Shown one piece after another: positions 46,871 through 58,707 of a stretch of 64,000 nt of DNA. The DNA comes from Liolophura sinensis. Lineage: Eukaryota; Mollusca; Polyplacophora; Chitonida; Chitonidae. Both the position numbers and the translations under genes were made by a program. Under the pieces are notes generated by a model. That model was given only the letters and a program-made list of their open reading frames with translations. It ran no database searches and had not been told where the DNA came from. Within the stretch, counting starts at the first letter, position 1, and each line of letters opens with the position of its first letter. Location: contig NC_088300.1 in assembly GCF_032854445.1 (NCBI RefSeq), positions 73,337,005-73,401,004 on the forward strand, in the 5' to 3' direction.

Positions 46871-47473
46871 TTCATATCAAGCCTGACTAATCGATAGCTA
46901 ACTACATGTAGTTCGTCAAACTTTACATAAATAACCATAGCTCAAAATCCTGTAACCATTGTATTATTCCAATTTACCTAGTATAACAAGTCCAAAAGTG
47001 TGAAAACAGACAAGGTGTAAAGTTTGGGTGACGGAAAGGGTTAATAAGCATCATACTCACTGTTTTAAAGATAATAGTTAGGTTTCCTTTGGTATTGATA
47101 CCCTCAGAAATATCACTCAATAGCAGTTAAAGTTCATGTAGTCTGTCATAACAGCATCACATCATAAAAGTCGATAAAAACGTCACCAACACATCTAGAA
47201 ATCCAACAAGAAACACTTGTTCACAAAAGGTAATCACAAATAATACCTCAGAAACGAAGGTAATCCATCTTGTGCACCACAAATCGCTGATAATATCTGA
47301 ATATATGGTAAAAATGTATACGTTGTAATGCCCATGTGCAAAGCCACCATTAACTGAAAAAATAAAATGGACCTGACAGTTTCTGTTTATATTCTACAAT
47401 GGGTGTAATTTGCATTCTTTCGTTATTAAATTTCACCTACTGACTTTTAGCTTCACAAAGTTGTCACGCAGTT

Positions 47474-49660
47474 TCACTTGTTTCTTCGACGATCTCCATA
47501 CTTATGGATTTTTTTAATAGTTAAAAATGAGTCGTTGATACCAGCATATTCGATCTCCAGAGGTCCATAGGTACATCTGAGGAAATCAATACTTATAATC
47601 AACAGGATCTTTCGACTTTCTCTGATTTTATCCACAGTGTTTTCATGGATTGGTTTGCCGGGAATAAAGTCTCGGTTGTGGACACACAGCTTGATGGGAT
47701 CGTCCGTCAGCTCCATTTTGGGGCGTAATTGCCCGGACACCCATAAGTAATCTTCCTCGGTATAAGCCACAAAGGCGTCGTAGGAGTATTCCTTGCCAGC
47801 GAACATGTTGTCTGGGGGTTGTAGTTTACTGTAAAACCAGTATTTAATGTTTATTCTGTAGCGATACATTGCGACCAGGAATAGCACCAAAATGAACACA
47901 GACAAACTTCCGACCACCGATATTATTAGATATGAATGACTGATACATGTCACCTCAAAGTTTTTCAGACCTTCATGGAACGTAAGAACAGAGACTTGAG
48001 TTCCATCTGCTAAAGTGCAAGTGTAATTCCCATTCTTGTCAAGGTATTGTTTTCTCTGGATAATCCATGGAATAACTAGGACGGACTCACAAGTGCACAG
48101 CAAAGGATTCACATCTAAAACAATGTGGCAAGAATCACCGTCTTTGGTGAGACATCGGTCAATGATACTCATTTCCTGTGGCAGAAGATAGGTGAATGCG
48201 TTAAAGGTTAAATCCAAGTGTCGGAGCTGAGTAATTCCCGAAACTATGGCGGGTAGGCGCTGGAACTTGTTTTTAAGTTTGCGAAAGTTTGAGAAAAATT
48301 CAGGCGGTATATGATCACAAATTGTACCAGAGATATCCAAGTGTGTGAGGTTTTCAAGTCCATGGATTCTCAAAGCATCACAGTTGTCTATATTGTTATT
48401 GTTATATGTCAAATGTTGTCATATTAGAGCCCCCAAAGAACCAAGCGTTACTCAGGAAGAACCAATACCCAACTCCACTTATGTTCAAACTTTCTAAACT
48501 GGGTGGTAAAGGGAAAAAAATGCCCTTTTCTGTGTAAATAAGGAATTGTAGGCTGCTGGGTTTGGAGCTCTAAAAGCATGGCTAAAATTGGCCGTTTTTA
48601 GTCTTTTTGCTGTCAGGAAATGGAATAAAAATGCATCTGGAAAGCAGCGAAACGAATGAAATGACATATTGAAATTTTCAATACAGCTGAGATTAACTTT
48701 TGGTGAACGGTCATTGTCCGTAGAAGAGATAAAGTTTTGAGACATGTCTATCGTTTTAACACACATTGTTTTCAAATATGCGAAGTCACCTTTCTCAAGG
48801 TGGTAGTTGTTTCCCTTACATAAGTCATTATTCATCATTACAAAGTGAATTTCTCTCATAGTTCTGTTACGAAGACCATATAAAGACCTAAGTACGGGTC
48901 GCAGTCCAAGATAATTGTTCCAGGTTAAATCCAGAATGCTCAGTGACTTCAAAGGCTCGAAAGCGTTGGTCTCAATGCTGTAATTCCGCAGTTGCACAGG
49001 CGCAGTTCATGCACTGACGAGTTTCTTAACCCTTCAAATGTGAGTTCGTGAGAGTCTCAAAATCGCAGCTTCCTTCTTTCTCTAAGTTTCCAAACGCATT
49101 TACGATGGTGAAGTTTGACAAGGCTCCGAAACCTCTTTGGAAGGTGAAGTTTTTTTTGGGAAATCCATCAACAGCTTGGACAAACTCTTGAGTTTAGAAA
49201 AAGCTTGATCTATACCCTTCCACTTCATGTAACGGGTTTTTCTGTAATTTTGAATTTGAACTTCCATCAGACTTAATAAGGGTTCAAACAGTTCGGTTGT
49301 GAAGATATCAGGGGTAAGAGTAAAGTTATTTGCAGAGAGATTTAAGGAAACCAGGTCGCCAAGGCCAATGAACGCGGATGACTCCATACTATAAATGGCG
49401 TTGTTGGATACGTCAAGGGATTTCAAAGATTTAACATTGACAAATGTTCGATTTCGGACGATCAAACTCTTGTTGAAACTTAGGTCGATGTGGATGGCGT
49501 TATTGAAATTGACCTCGTCCGTCGGTACAGATGATAACCCTCGTGACCTGCAGTCTAGGAGGTGTGAGTGCTGATTAAACTCGCATCTATGAATCCGTGA
49601 AGTGACAGATCCCTGCAGGGCGACAAGGGTAAGTAGTACTGTCAGTCCACATAAAAGCAT
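47474..49660 (-). pseudogene. Toll-like receptor, broken by frameshifts
   Basis: Starts at ATG 49660 with signal peptide MLLCGLTVLLTLVALQG, then leucine-rich repeats (HIDLSFNKSLIVRNRTF, LKSLDVSNNAIYSMESSAF, LVSLNLSANNFTL and others to about 48200), an LRR C-terminal cap (NPLLCTC), a transmembrane helix (SVVGSLSVFILVLFLVAMY, about 47930-47865) and a TIR domain with box 1 (YDAFVAYTEEDYLWV) and box 2 (CVHNRDFIPGKPI). Box 3 is not found; the frame ends soon after LEIEYAGINDSF. The reading frame shifts at about 49150 (T8 run on the plus strand), 49045, 48985, 48517 (A7 run) and 48415. The frames around each break continue the LRR sense and I see no other internal stops, so the damage is indels only: a recent pseudogene or uncorrected sequence errors. 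Family role: surface or endosomal pattern recognition signalling through TIR adaptors. Confidence 0.85.
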
Positions 49661-49699
49661 CCTGTCTCTGGTGTGGAGGAATGTTGTCTGCTGTTTGCA

Positions 49700-50008
49700 G
49701 TTGTCCACGCTGTGGAGCTATGCTGTCTACGTCGTGGAGCTATGCTGTCTACGTTGTGGAGCTATGCTGTCCACGTTATGGAGCTATGCTGTCTCAGTTG
49801 TGGAGCTTTGCTGTCTACGTTGTGGAGCTATGTTCTCTACGTTATGGAACTATGCTGTCTCAGTTGTGGAGCTATGCTCTCTACGTTGTGGAGCTATGCT
49901 CTCTACGTTATGGAGCTATGTTCTCTACGTTGTGGAGCTATGCTCTCTACGTTATGGAGCTATGCTGTCTCAGTTGTGGAGCTTTGCTGTCTGCGTTGTG
50001 GAGCCGTA
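49700..50008 (+). repeat. 22-bp minisatellite, about 14 units
   Basis: Unit CTATGCTGTCTACGTTGTGGAG with alternatives GTTATGG, CTCAGTTGTGG and TTCTCTACG. Because 22 is not a multiple of 3 each frame cycles through the unit; all three plus frames are free of stops, producing spurious Cys/Leu-rich frames. It sits immediately 5' of the Toll-like receptor start codon, on the receptor's upstream side. Confidence 0.9.
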
Positions 50009-50017
50009 GAGTGAAAG

Positions 50018-50085
50018 TAGAGTGACAAATCCCTGCAGGGCGACAAGGGTAAGTACTAATATCAGTGCACGTAAAAGCATACTGT
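50018..50085 (-). pseudogene. Second copy of the receptor signal-peptide segment
   Basis: AATCCCTGCAGGGCGACAAG, GGTAAGTACTAATATCAGTG and CGTAAAAGCATACTGTCTCG copy 49606-49672 with a few substitutions. On the minus strand it encodes MLLRALILVLTLVALQGF, the same signal peptide with changes. Beyond it lie further degenerate 22-bp units to about 50165. It is cut off from any receptor body by the minisatellite. Confidence 0.75.
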
Positions 50086-50984
50086 CTCGGTTGTGGAACT
50101 ATGCTGTCCACGTTGTGGAGCGATGCTCTCTGCGTTCTGAGGCGATGCTGTCTGCGGTGTGCAGCTGTCTTATCTGCGTTGGGCTGCTATGTTTTTGTGA
50201 CCTCTTCATCTATGACATTCCTAAGTGATCCAAAAAAGGTACAGGTAGTTAATTTGTTCGTTGAAGTTTTTATTTCGATAAAACAAGGTGGGCATCTGGG
50301 AAATTTTTTAGAGGCAGATAAGTACCCAAAATGTGGAAAGGTATTGTATGTGTTACCGCGACGAGTGTGGAATGCTTGTGATAAAGTGTACAACAGAATC
50401 GTTAAATGTATGTCAAAATTTCTGGGGTTTTCTATTGGCTTTATTCTGCCTTTTCCTTTGCTGAATGCTAAAAGTGAGATGGAAACAGTGTCGATTTCAT
50501 GGCAGCTTTACGTCACGACTCAACTGTTCTGTAAAACTGACCAGGTACAAAATTCCAAAAGGACCTGTTACTGTACGGCGGGTCATGGGCCCAAAGAGAG
50601 GGGCGATAAAAAAGTGCAAATTTCAAAAAATCTCTGCACAGTCATGTAAACTTCCGAATTATGTGTAAAAAAATTGGTCGAGTCATATGTAAAATTTATA
50701 TGGCTTTAATAGAAATGATTGTTTAGTAATAACCCGCCAAAAGTGCACTCTCGATCAAGATCGCTAATTTTATTTTTCATTTACTGTATGAAAAGCGCCG
50801 TTAAGCAGACAAATATTTTCAGAAACTTTCATGTATATCTTTCTGTCTGCTGTCGACGTTGTGTTTTGGTTAACGTTTGTCTTCATATGTAAACATGAAC
50901 TTTATAATGTGACAAGTTTAAAATCCGCATTTTAGTCAAGCTGATATGGCATCATTCATAGCATAAATGAACTAAAGAAGGTGA

Positions 50985-53330
50985 ATGTAGCGATCGTAGG
51001 TAATTAGCAATGTTGTTCTAAGGGACAAACTCTAAGGTGTTTACACAGGAGGGGAATGCCCAACATGTGCGTTGACAGTGAGAGAAACGATCGTTCAGAT
51101 TGGTTAATCGGAGGAGACTAGTTGTCCGCCATCTTCCATAAAAGTTTTATGCGATCTAAATACTTTGGTCTCGTCTCGTCTGTGTTACAGGTAAGATTCA
51201 GAGGCTTTGTGCCCTCAGTAACACGCCATTTAATTAGAACTGTGTTGTAGTTCATAGCTGATCTATAAAAACTGATATAATGCGGTTAGGTTTGAAGATA
51301 TTTTTGGAAGAATAGCTCATAAATCTAAAAGTACATGTTCGCTTACTGTTTATCAAGGTGTTGTTGTTGTTGTTACAAGCCCCAGAGCGTTAAATCCTTG
51401 TTAGAATGGGGCACGCCGTCCAAATTTGTTCGCTGGTGGCGCTTGTGTCATAGCAGTGGTTCGCGCTTGGTTGCGTTGCCGGATGTGCGGGAAATTCAAT
51501 GGGGACCGTGGAAGCCACTGCGAACATATTTAAGCATGCTCAGTACTGTTCGGTACCAGGTTGTAGGAATTCTGCTGGACATAAATATCCGTTTAATTAC
51601 GACCTTCAACCGAAATAAAGAATTATTGTAAGGAGGATAAATCCCAAGATGAAAAATCTTTGGACCCCAGGATTGAATGACATGGTGCACAAAGTGCACT
51701 TCAAGCCCGATGACTACACAGACACAGTATTAGGTTGGTAACCGTATGAAATTCTTTGTAAAATGTTGCGTTTAGACTTGTTTCTCAGTTCTGCCACTAA
51801 CCAAAATATAGCCGACTCGCAGAATTTCTTCGACGGCGAATTTTGCGATTATAATCCCGTAGAATATGGCTGTGTTTTTGATGCTCTGGTGGTTGTGTTC
51901 AGAAGTACAAAAACACTGTTGTATTGTACCATTAAACAAGTATGAAAGTAAAAAAAAAAAAAACAGAAAAAAAATGAATGTACCGTACAAGCGAAATGGT
52001 TATAATACGAGCAATTTTTATATCTTTCTTCCATTTACCGATTGTAAAAAGAATCCCACTGATGAAAATAATGCCCAGGTGATGAATTAAATGACCTCAC
52101 TGTCCTCAGAATTTAGTATTGAATGAAGCACTCTTTTATTGAAGTCAAAAACTTCTTATATTGGTTTAAATTTGACGTTTAATTGTTGTTATTTTGCTCT
52201 TGCTTTGTTGTTTTGAGGTTTCTTTCCCTTTTTCTTCCAGATATTGCTGCTGTCCTGTTGAGCCCCTGTACCCTTACCAAGTGAAATATCCTTTTTTAGT
52301 CCTTTAAAATAATAATACTTCATAATACTTTTCTTAATCATGAAAAGAACAGTGTGTTGATAACTGGTAAATGTTGTAATTGTGAAAACCAATCTTAAAA
52401 TCAATAAATCAGAGGGTGTATAAATGTACAATAGTATAACAATGAAATTAAGTAGGCAACCAAAAAGTTTTTTTCATCACATTTTGTGAGAAATTCATGT
52501 CACAGAAATGCACATATCATTTTTATCCAGTCAGTAGGACTGGATGTGAAGGTAAAGTAAAAATTACATCAGCAATTTGAAATGGTTTTTTTTTCTTTTT
52601 CTAAAATATCTCCATAGTTATGTGGAGTCGTCTAAAGAGGGATGCTGTCCCCTCTGTATTCTCTTTCAGTATGAAAAAGCAGGTGCTGTCACGTCCTCTG
52701 CGCAGACAGAAAGCAGATGAAAAACTGTGATCTTAAAATCAGATTTTGGATTGGAGATTGGATCAGAGGTCACTGTTCACTCCTCTTCTGGCACTAAATT
52801 AGAGACTTTGGATCCTGTGGCTAGCACTTCAGATAGCCCATTAGATGAAGGTGTACGTCTGTTAGGAAGGAAGTCAACAGAACAGTATGTTACTAACCCT
52901 AAGGCGGTCTGCTATTACACTGGATTTTAGGATTATGAGCATTTTATGTTTTTTTTATCACACTTTAGGCCCAGCAGTACATCATCTTAAGTACAAGTGT
53001 TATTCTATTTCACCAAAAGATCAGCTGTTCTTGACATTGATGAAATTAAGGCAGGCTAAAGATGATGTTGAGCTGAGCCTTTTGTTTGATGTGTCCGAGT
53101 CCACAGTCTCTCAAATCATTACCACTTGGCTCAACTTTTTATATTTTTCAGCTAGAGGAAATTAATATCTGGCCTTCAAGGGAGGTAATAGATCAGTTCA
53201 TGCCAAATGATATTGGGAGGAAATTTAGAAACACAAGGGTCATTTAGACGCAACAGAAAGAGATGTGAATCTCTTCAGTTTCTACCCAAATGTGCTGTAT
53301 CATCAGAATTCACTGCTGTGAACTGAAATA
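50985..53330 (+). mobile_element. Decayed THAP / DDE_4 transposon
   Basis: A 5' segment at about 51115-51190 (CCGCCATCTTCCATAAAAG, ending before GTAAGATT) looks like a leader exon with donor. At 51535-51735 the plus strand encodes a THAP zinc-finger start (QYCSVPGCRNSAGHKYPF) and, after a frameshift, NPKMKNLWTPGLND and VHFKPDDY, where the third zinc ligand Cys has become His. At 52887-53165 lies a helix-turn-helix (SPKDQLFLTLMKLRQAKDDV, then LFDVSESTVSQIITTWLNF) of the kind preceding DDE_4 transposase domains. The catalytic domain is only begun (NTRVI, then a frameshift, DATE) and then lost. Family: THAP-bearing ISL2EU/IS4EU-like or related elements, named from domain order. Dead copy. Confidence 0.7.
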
Positions 53331-53584
53331 ATATCATGATACAGTTTTCAAATTAAAAAAACCCTTGCTTACTGACAGAACCAGGAATTCAATGGAAACA
53401 CTACACTCTGACACATAAGTTTGAGCACAGCTCTTACTGGTTTTACTACTGCTTTACCTCAGGAGATTTGTCAGATACCTGGATGACGGTAGTTTCCATT
53501 TAACTCTGCGTGGTGTCCTCTACATATAAACCTAACTGCTTACAATGTACTTATGTGAATTAATCTTAGTAAAGTATTAAACAC

Positions 53585-53715
53585 CAGTCGGAAGGTCCAT
53601 CAGCAACCTGCCAATTGTCGTGGGTTTCCCTTGGACTCTGCGCGGTTTTCTCCCACCATTATTTTGGTATTGAAGTATTCATGAGTACGGTATACACCAA
53701 TCAAATAAACACAAA
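53585..53715 (+). mobile_element. SINE family A, 3' half
   Basis: GGAAGGTCCATCAGCAACCT, GCCAATTGTCGTGGGTTTCC, CTTGGACTCTGCGCGGTTTT and CACCAATCAAATAAACACA match the 3' half of the family. Confidence 0.75.
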
Positions 53716-53989
53716 TCAGTTGAAAGTACTAAAAAAGAAAACAAAAAACCGGCTAAGTTTTATGAAGATGCTTATAAATTTCACCACTCTCAAATCGCCT
53801 TTCTTTACTAGGGCGTACATTTTTTTATATCATCAGCTGAAATTTCATTTTGACGTATTAACTTTATACTACTTTTAACACGTTGTCGCCAATTACTTGC
53901 AAACGTGCTTATTACTGAATGAAAAAAAGTTCATGATAGTGCATACCCTTCAATCAATTCTGTTTTTCGGCCTTTAGTTGTCACAAATC

Positions 53990-54160
53990 TCTTTATAAGC
54001 TCGGATATCAGCTTTGTAATAGACCATCGAGCGTACTGAGCCGCCGTGTTGCCGCGTCCGTGACGACACCCTGACCACTGCTATGACACGAGCGCCGCCT
54101 GCCGGATTAATGTGCTGGCGCGCCCCATTAGTCTGAGATTTAATGCTACACTAGTATGGC
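53990..54160. other. CpG-rich patch
   Basis: GAGCCGCCGTGTTGCCGCGT, CCGTGACGACACC and GAGCGCCGCCTGCCGG form a short GC- and CpG-rich island in AT-rich DNA, possibly promoter-like. No transcript start or coding exon can be assigned. Confidence 0.3.
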
Positions 54161-54293
54161 AGATTTCATAGTTTTTGATGCATTTGTATTCATGACACAA
54201 GTAAACCTAAGAGGTCAGTGTAGTTACGCGTGTAATAAAGTAACTTAATTCAGTCAGTGTTCGAACGGGTGTAAATAAACCCGCTAGTGATGT

Positions 54294-54746
54294 GGACACA
54301 GACCCCCATTACAACTTCCGTTTTTCAGTAGGGACGATTGTAGTTCTGTGTATTTTAGGGTGTAAAGTCTTTTTTTGCTGCCAGCCTGCCGTTTTTGGTG
54401 TACAGGTGCATGCTTGGTATCAAAATGATGGAAATTGTCTAAGCTTTGGGCAGGTATGAGTTTTAATGGTGAAAGTTTGAAATTCTGGGCGAGAGGACAC
54501 AAGGAGACAGGTGGTGATGAGGCTGCGAGTGACGTCCCCTTGGCGTTGCTAGGCACCCCTCCCAGCTGCCGGCATGGAAAGGTCCAGATTTTGACGGTCA
54601 ACCTATGTCAAGATTTTTACAGCTTCTTTCTCACAGGCTGGGCCAGGTATGCACCAAAGCTTATTGGCCTCGGAATGTTTGGGACTGAGCTACAGCGCTA
54701 AACGTTAACATTGTCGCTTATGGAAAACTAATGGGGGTCTGAGGCC
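54294..54746. mobile_element. 453-bp MITE, copy 1
   Basis: Ends GGACACAGACCCCCATTA and TAATGGGGGTCTGAGGCC are inverted repeats (16 of 18 matching). No transposase is encoded; the open frames inside (for example 54435-54701) occur identically in copy 2 and have no domain. Target duplication not clear. Confidence 0.8.
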
Positions 54747-54749
54747 TGA

Positions 54750-57200
54750 TCTGTCCACTTGTGCCAAAACATGTAATATGTCACTGTGTGCTCAGATTTC
54801 GCAGCAGCGTGATAATATTTGGTGGGTACATCTGCGATGTAGTTTGCATTGACATGGAACTTGATTGAGCAGTTTTAAAGCTTTTTAATTCTATATTTTC
54901 CCCACATATCCATTTTGTCTAAAAATCGGCTAAAACGCTCTGTGGTCAAGGGTATAGTACAGGAGTATAAACAGACTGGAACAAACACAGACAACGTTTC
55001 ATTGTTCCTGGTTTTTTAAATGTCTCTTTTGGGGCTGACATTTGATGAATAATGCAAAATTTGAGTGCTGCGAGTGAAATTGGAGTATGTGGCTGATAGA
55101 TAGGGTGGTGTGATTAAGGATGGTCGATAAGGCCTTGCATCACATATAAGGGCCCAGCCTCACACAGGTGGATAAAAACACATCAGCAGATTAATTTACT
55201 TGGCTAGAGTAGTAGAGAGGGCCAGTGTGCATTTAATTTACAAACCAAGTCAGGTTCCTCCCATGTGTGCCACCACACACTAGGTAAATGTGCTTCAAAT
55301 CATCCTGCAGGTCACAAAACATTAAAAACAGGCATCTCTGCTGCAACACTGTCTGCTGTTTTGGGCATAGACTTGAAGTGGACAAGGTAAATTTTCCTCT
55401 TTAAACTTAAAAAATAAACCACTGTAGGCATGTAGTTTTCATTGCATGTGTATATTCATTCCTCTGACAAGTTACATGTGCACTCACACAGTATGTGTGG
55501 CGTTGGAACAAAAATGATCAATTTCAAGTTTCTAGCATACATGTAAGTGTGATCTGTTGGAATATTGCCCTTGTGAAAATGAGTCTCTGCCCCACCAGGT
55601 GTCTGTTTCTCCACCAGAACATAGTACGCTGTTCCTGCGACATCTCAAGGAGTTTTTGTTTTAGTATCTGGCCCAGTGTGGCATCCACCTCCCTGGGCAA
55701 CTGGGATTTTTTTTATGTTTCCAATGTCCTCACACACAAGTTAGAAATTAGACAGCTACATATGGCTTTCACATCCTAGTTTAATACCTATTGAGCTTTC
55801 GTCTTGGTTTCCCTCTTTAGATCTTGTCTCCCAAACATGGCGTCAGTGAACTTTGCCTGGTTTATGCATATATTGAACTGGGATCTACCTAGGTGAGTGG
55901 GGTCTGCTAGCCGTTCAGCTTCCTCAAAGGCGTGACCATTCGGATGCAGTCTTCCACTCCCTTGGCCGACCTAGAATCCCCGTCATTGGTCCAGGTACTA
56001 CACCATGACACATACCCCTCCAGCACCCCCGACCCCCCCCCCCCCCCAAACGGGGAAACGTCACAGGTTTCTCATATATGTACGGACAGTTTGAATGTCC
56101 ATTCCTCATGCCCACCCAGGAACACCCAGTGTGGAACCTGATTACGGATGTAATTTCTCACTGATTATTTGAGGATTTCTGTGTTGTTACAGGTTAAAAA
56201 GTATAGCTTTTCCCCTCTTCTTGGGTCCCTTCAACATGTCTTGGGAGGGTTGCCTTGCTGACTGTCTGAATGACCAATGTGCATGTACTGTGTGGCTTTA
56301 TTTTTGTAAGTGGCAAATTCATATTTCTCCCCTCTACTTATCTCTTGTAGATGCCAGTGTCACACTTTGGTGTTTGTTATGTAGAAAGTACTAATTTAGT
56401 CTGAGGCAACAACACAGGTGGTGGGATTCTTTTGCACTGTGAGTTGAGGTAAGCCAGCCAACCAATGGCAGCCATGGGGGAGACGGGAAAGGGGGGTAGT
56501 GGGGGGAGGGGGGGAGGGTAGTGGGTGATCTTTTAAAGGGTTTTATCATGTGAATCACTATGTAAAAAGGATACTAGTCTTTTCTTTAGCCCTATCCATG
56601 GAAACTGTGCCTATGAGCATTTCTATATCAATTTGGATGCATATGTTTACTTTGATGGTGATCAAAATGTACTTTTCTGGAATTTTGAAACTCCGCTTTG
56701 CTACCCACCTGTATCACTTTAAGTCAAATTTTGCACAAAGTTGCTAAAAGGTATGTCCTATATTTTGTAAGTGAATTGTCAGATAAATTACCTGTCTTTT
56801 GATATATATTTTGACACTTTTGGCTTTTAAGTATTTTCTTTACACTGCTGTAAACAAGAAAATCTACTTGAAAATCCATACTTTTCTAAATGTTTGTCAA
56901 TGGAAAATGTAAAATACTTTGTCATTGGAATTTTTTCGTTTTTCTTGCAGATATACATACCAGCTTTCCAAAACATTTGACCTGGTTGAGATATTTTGAA
57001 CGGTATGAGCACTACAGAGCTTTGAACTTCATGCTTGAGGACGGACAAACAGACACATTTCCAAGATAGGGGTACCCCAAGTTAAATTCCTCCTACTCAA
57101 AAGTTTTTGCATGTATCAAGCTGTAACTTTATGTGTGAGGTTTAGAGGTAGTAAGCATTATGTGGTGCAAAAATTATTGATTTTGAAAAAAGTTGGCTGG
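54750..57200. other. Intergenic or intronic sequence between MITE copies
   Basis: Mostly featureless. It contains a G-rich tract at 56489-56526 (runs of G3-G8, quadruplex-capable), a C14 run at 56036, a chain of candidate exons at 55821-56394 (plus), and a minus-strand frame at about 55715-55560 (VDATLGQILKQKLLEMSQEQ) that looks protein-like but has no supported gene context. Confidence 0.4.
55821..56394 (+). CDS. Candidate three-exon chain, unknown product
   Basis: 55821-55892 (acceptor CCCTCTTTAG, donor GTGAGT), 56193-56305 (acceptor GTTGTTACAG, donor GTAAGT) and 56351-56394 (acceptor CTTATCTCTTGTAG) join in frame: MASVNFAWFMHILNWDLP, then RLKSIAFPLFLGPFNMSW, WEGCLADCLNDQCACT, ending LCRKY and TAA. 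Splice signals are good, but the composition (many Trp, Phe, Cys) is odd and no domain is recognisable, so it may be a non-coding spliced transcript. Confidence 0.3.
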
Positions 57201-57207
57201 TGTGATA

Positions 57208-57660
57208 GGACACAGACCCCCATTACAACTTCCGTTTTTCAGTAGGGACGATTGTAGTTCTGTGTATTTTAGGGTGTAAAGTCTTTTTTTGCTGCCAGCC
57301 TGCCGTTTTTGGTGTACAGGTGCATGCTTGGTATCAAAATGATGGAAATTGTCTAAGCTTTGGGCAGGTATGAGTTTTAATGGTGAAAGTTTGAAATTCT
57401 GGGCGAGAGGACACAAGGAGACAGGTGGTGATGAGGCTGCGAGTGACGTCCCCTTGGCGTTGCTAGGCACCCCTCCCAGCTGCCGGCATGGAAAGGTCCA
57501 GATTTTGACGGTCAACCTATGTCAAGATTTTTACAGCTTCTTTCTCACAGGCTGGGCCAGGTATGCACCAAAGCTTATTGGCCTCGGAATGTTTGGGACT
57601 GAGCTACAGCGCTAAACGTTAACATTGTCGCTTATGGAAAACTAATGGGGGTCTGAGGCC
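57208..57660. mobile_element. 453-bp MITE, copy 2
   Basis: Same length, orientation and, as far as I can read, the same sequence as 54294-54746. It ends directly against a segment resembling the 5' part of the THAP transposon. Confidence 0.8.
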
Positions 57661-57832
57661 ATGTAGCGATTCAGGGAAGACAACTCTCAATGACATTCCA
57701 ATTCAGGGGCAAAAAATGTCCGGAATTATGTGATATCATTGTATACGTTGTATTGAGACTGGTTGTCCGCCATCTTCCATTAAAAGTTCTCTGCCATCTA
57801 AATAATTTGTCTGGTATCGTCTGTGTTACAGT
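57661..57832 (+). mobile_element. 5' fragment of a THAP transposon
   Basis: ATGTAGCGAT at 57661 and GACTGGTTGTCCGCCATCTT through CTGTGTTACAG parallel 50988 and 51116-51190. The remainder of the element is absent. Confidence 0.65.
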
Positions 57833-57834
57833 CC

Positions 57835-58440
57835 TACATTGCGCCAGACCACAGGAAGGGCAACATTAACATAGACGTACTTTGTCAAAACCCTTATGTC
57901 AGATTTGACAACTCAGTTATGTTCAGTAGGTCTCTGTCGTAGACATAGACTTTTATGTCCACAGTCCTGATGAATTTGTTCAGAACAACCTTAACCACGG
58001 GTGACATTTTTATTTTTAATAAGGTTATACCAGCTCTGTGACATTGTATATTGTTTCATCTGAATAAACATACTTTTAAAAAAAAACCTTAAGAAGTCAC
58101 AATGGAGAACAGATAGCACATTGAGAAAGGGTTCGAATCTTAGTTATTCTTTTCCTTTTTTGTCCTTTTATGTTCTTTTTATTAAATAAGTGTTATCATG
58201 AGTTAGAGTCGATAATAGATACTGTATAATAACACGTACCATTTGTCAACTATAGCGAAATCATACGTGAATAAGGCTTGATAGCACATGTGATCGTCTA
58301 TCATAAACTTGCCATGCTATGTGTGGTGTGTAGCGCAATGTTAAGGCATTAAGTTTCATTTGTTATATTTATTTAACTGATAGGTGTAACGGCGTACTAA
58401 AGAGCTCTTCAGAATGTTACAACTGTGATGCAGTGATTTT
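57835..58440. other. No recognised feature
   Basis: AT-rich sequence without coding, repeat or transposon signals that I can support. Confidence 0.4.
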
Positions 58441-58451
58441 CACCACTCTAC

Positions 58452-58707
58452 TTATTTATTTATTTATTTGATTGGTATTTTACGCCGTACTCAAGAATAT
58501 TTCACTTATACGACGGCGGCCAACATTATGGTAGGAGGAAACCGGGCACAGCCCGGGGGAAACCCACGACCATCCGCAGGTTGCTGGCAGACCTTCCCAC
58601 TTACGGCCAGAGAGGAAGCCAGCATGAGCTGGACTTGAATACACAGCGACCGCATTGGGTCAGTACGCTGCGCTAGCGCGCTAACCAACTGAGCCACGGA
58701 GGCCCCC
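58452..58707 (-). mobile_element. Full-length SINE family A with target duplication
   Basis: Best copy here: minus strand starts GGGGGCCTCCGTGGCTCAGT with box A TGGCTCAGTTGG and ends at (AAATA)n. Flanked by TTTCACCACTCTAC (58438) and TTTCATCACTCTAC (58709), a 14-bp target duplication with one mismatch. Confidence 0.9.

Noticed and set aside
49602-50025. Cys/Leu-rich open frames on the plus strand
   Set aside because: They are translations of the 22-bp minisatellite in three phases.
54284-57615. Frames of 88-113 residues repeated at 54.3-54.7 and 57.2-57.6 kb
   Set aside because: They are duplicated because the MITE is duplicated; opposite-strand frames overlap and no domain is visible.
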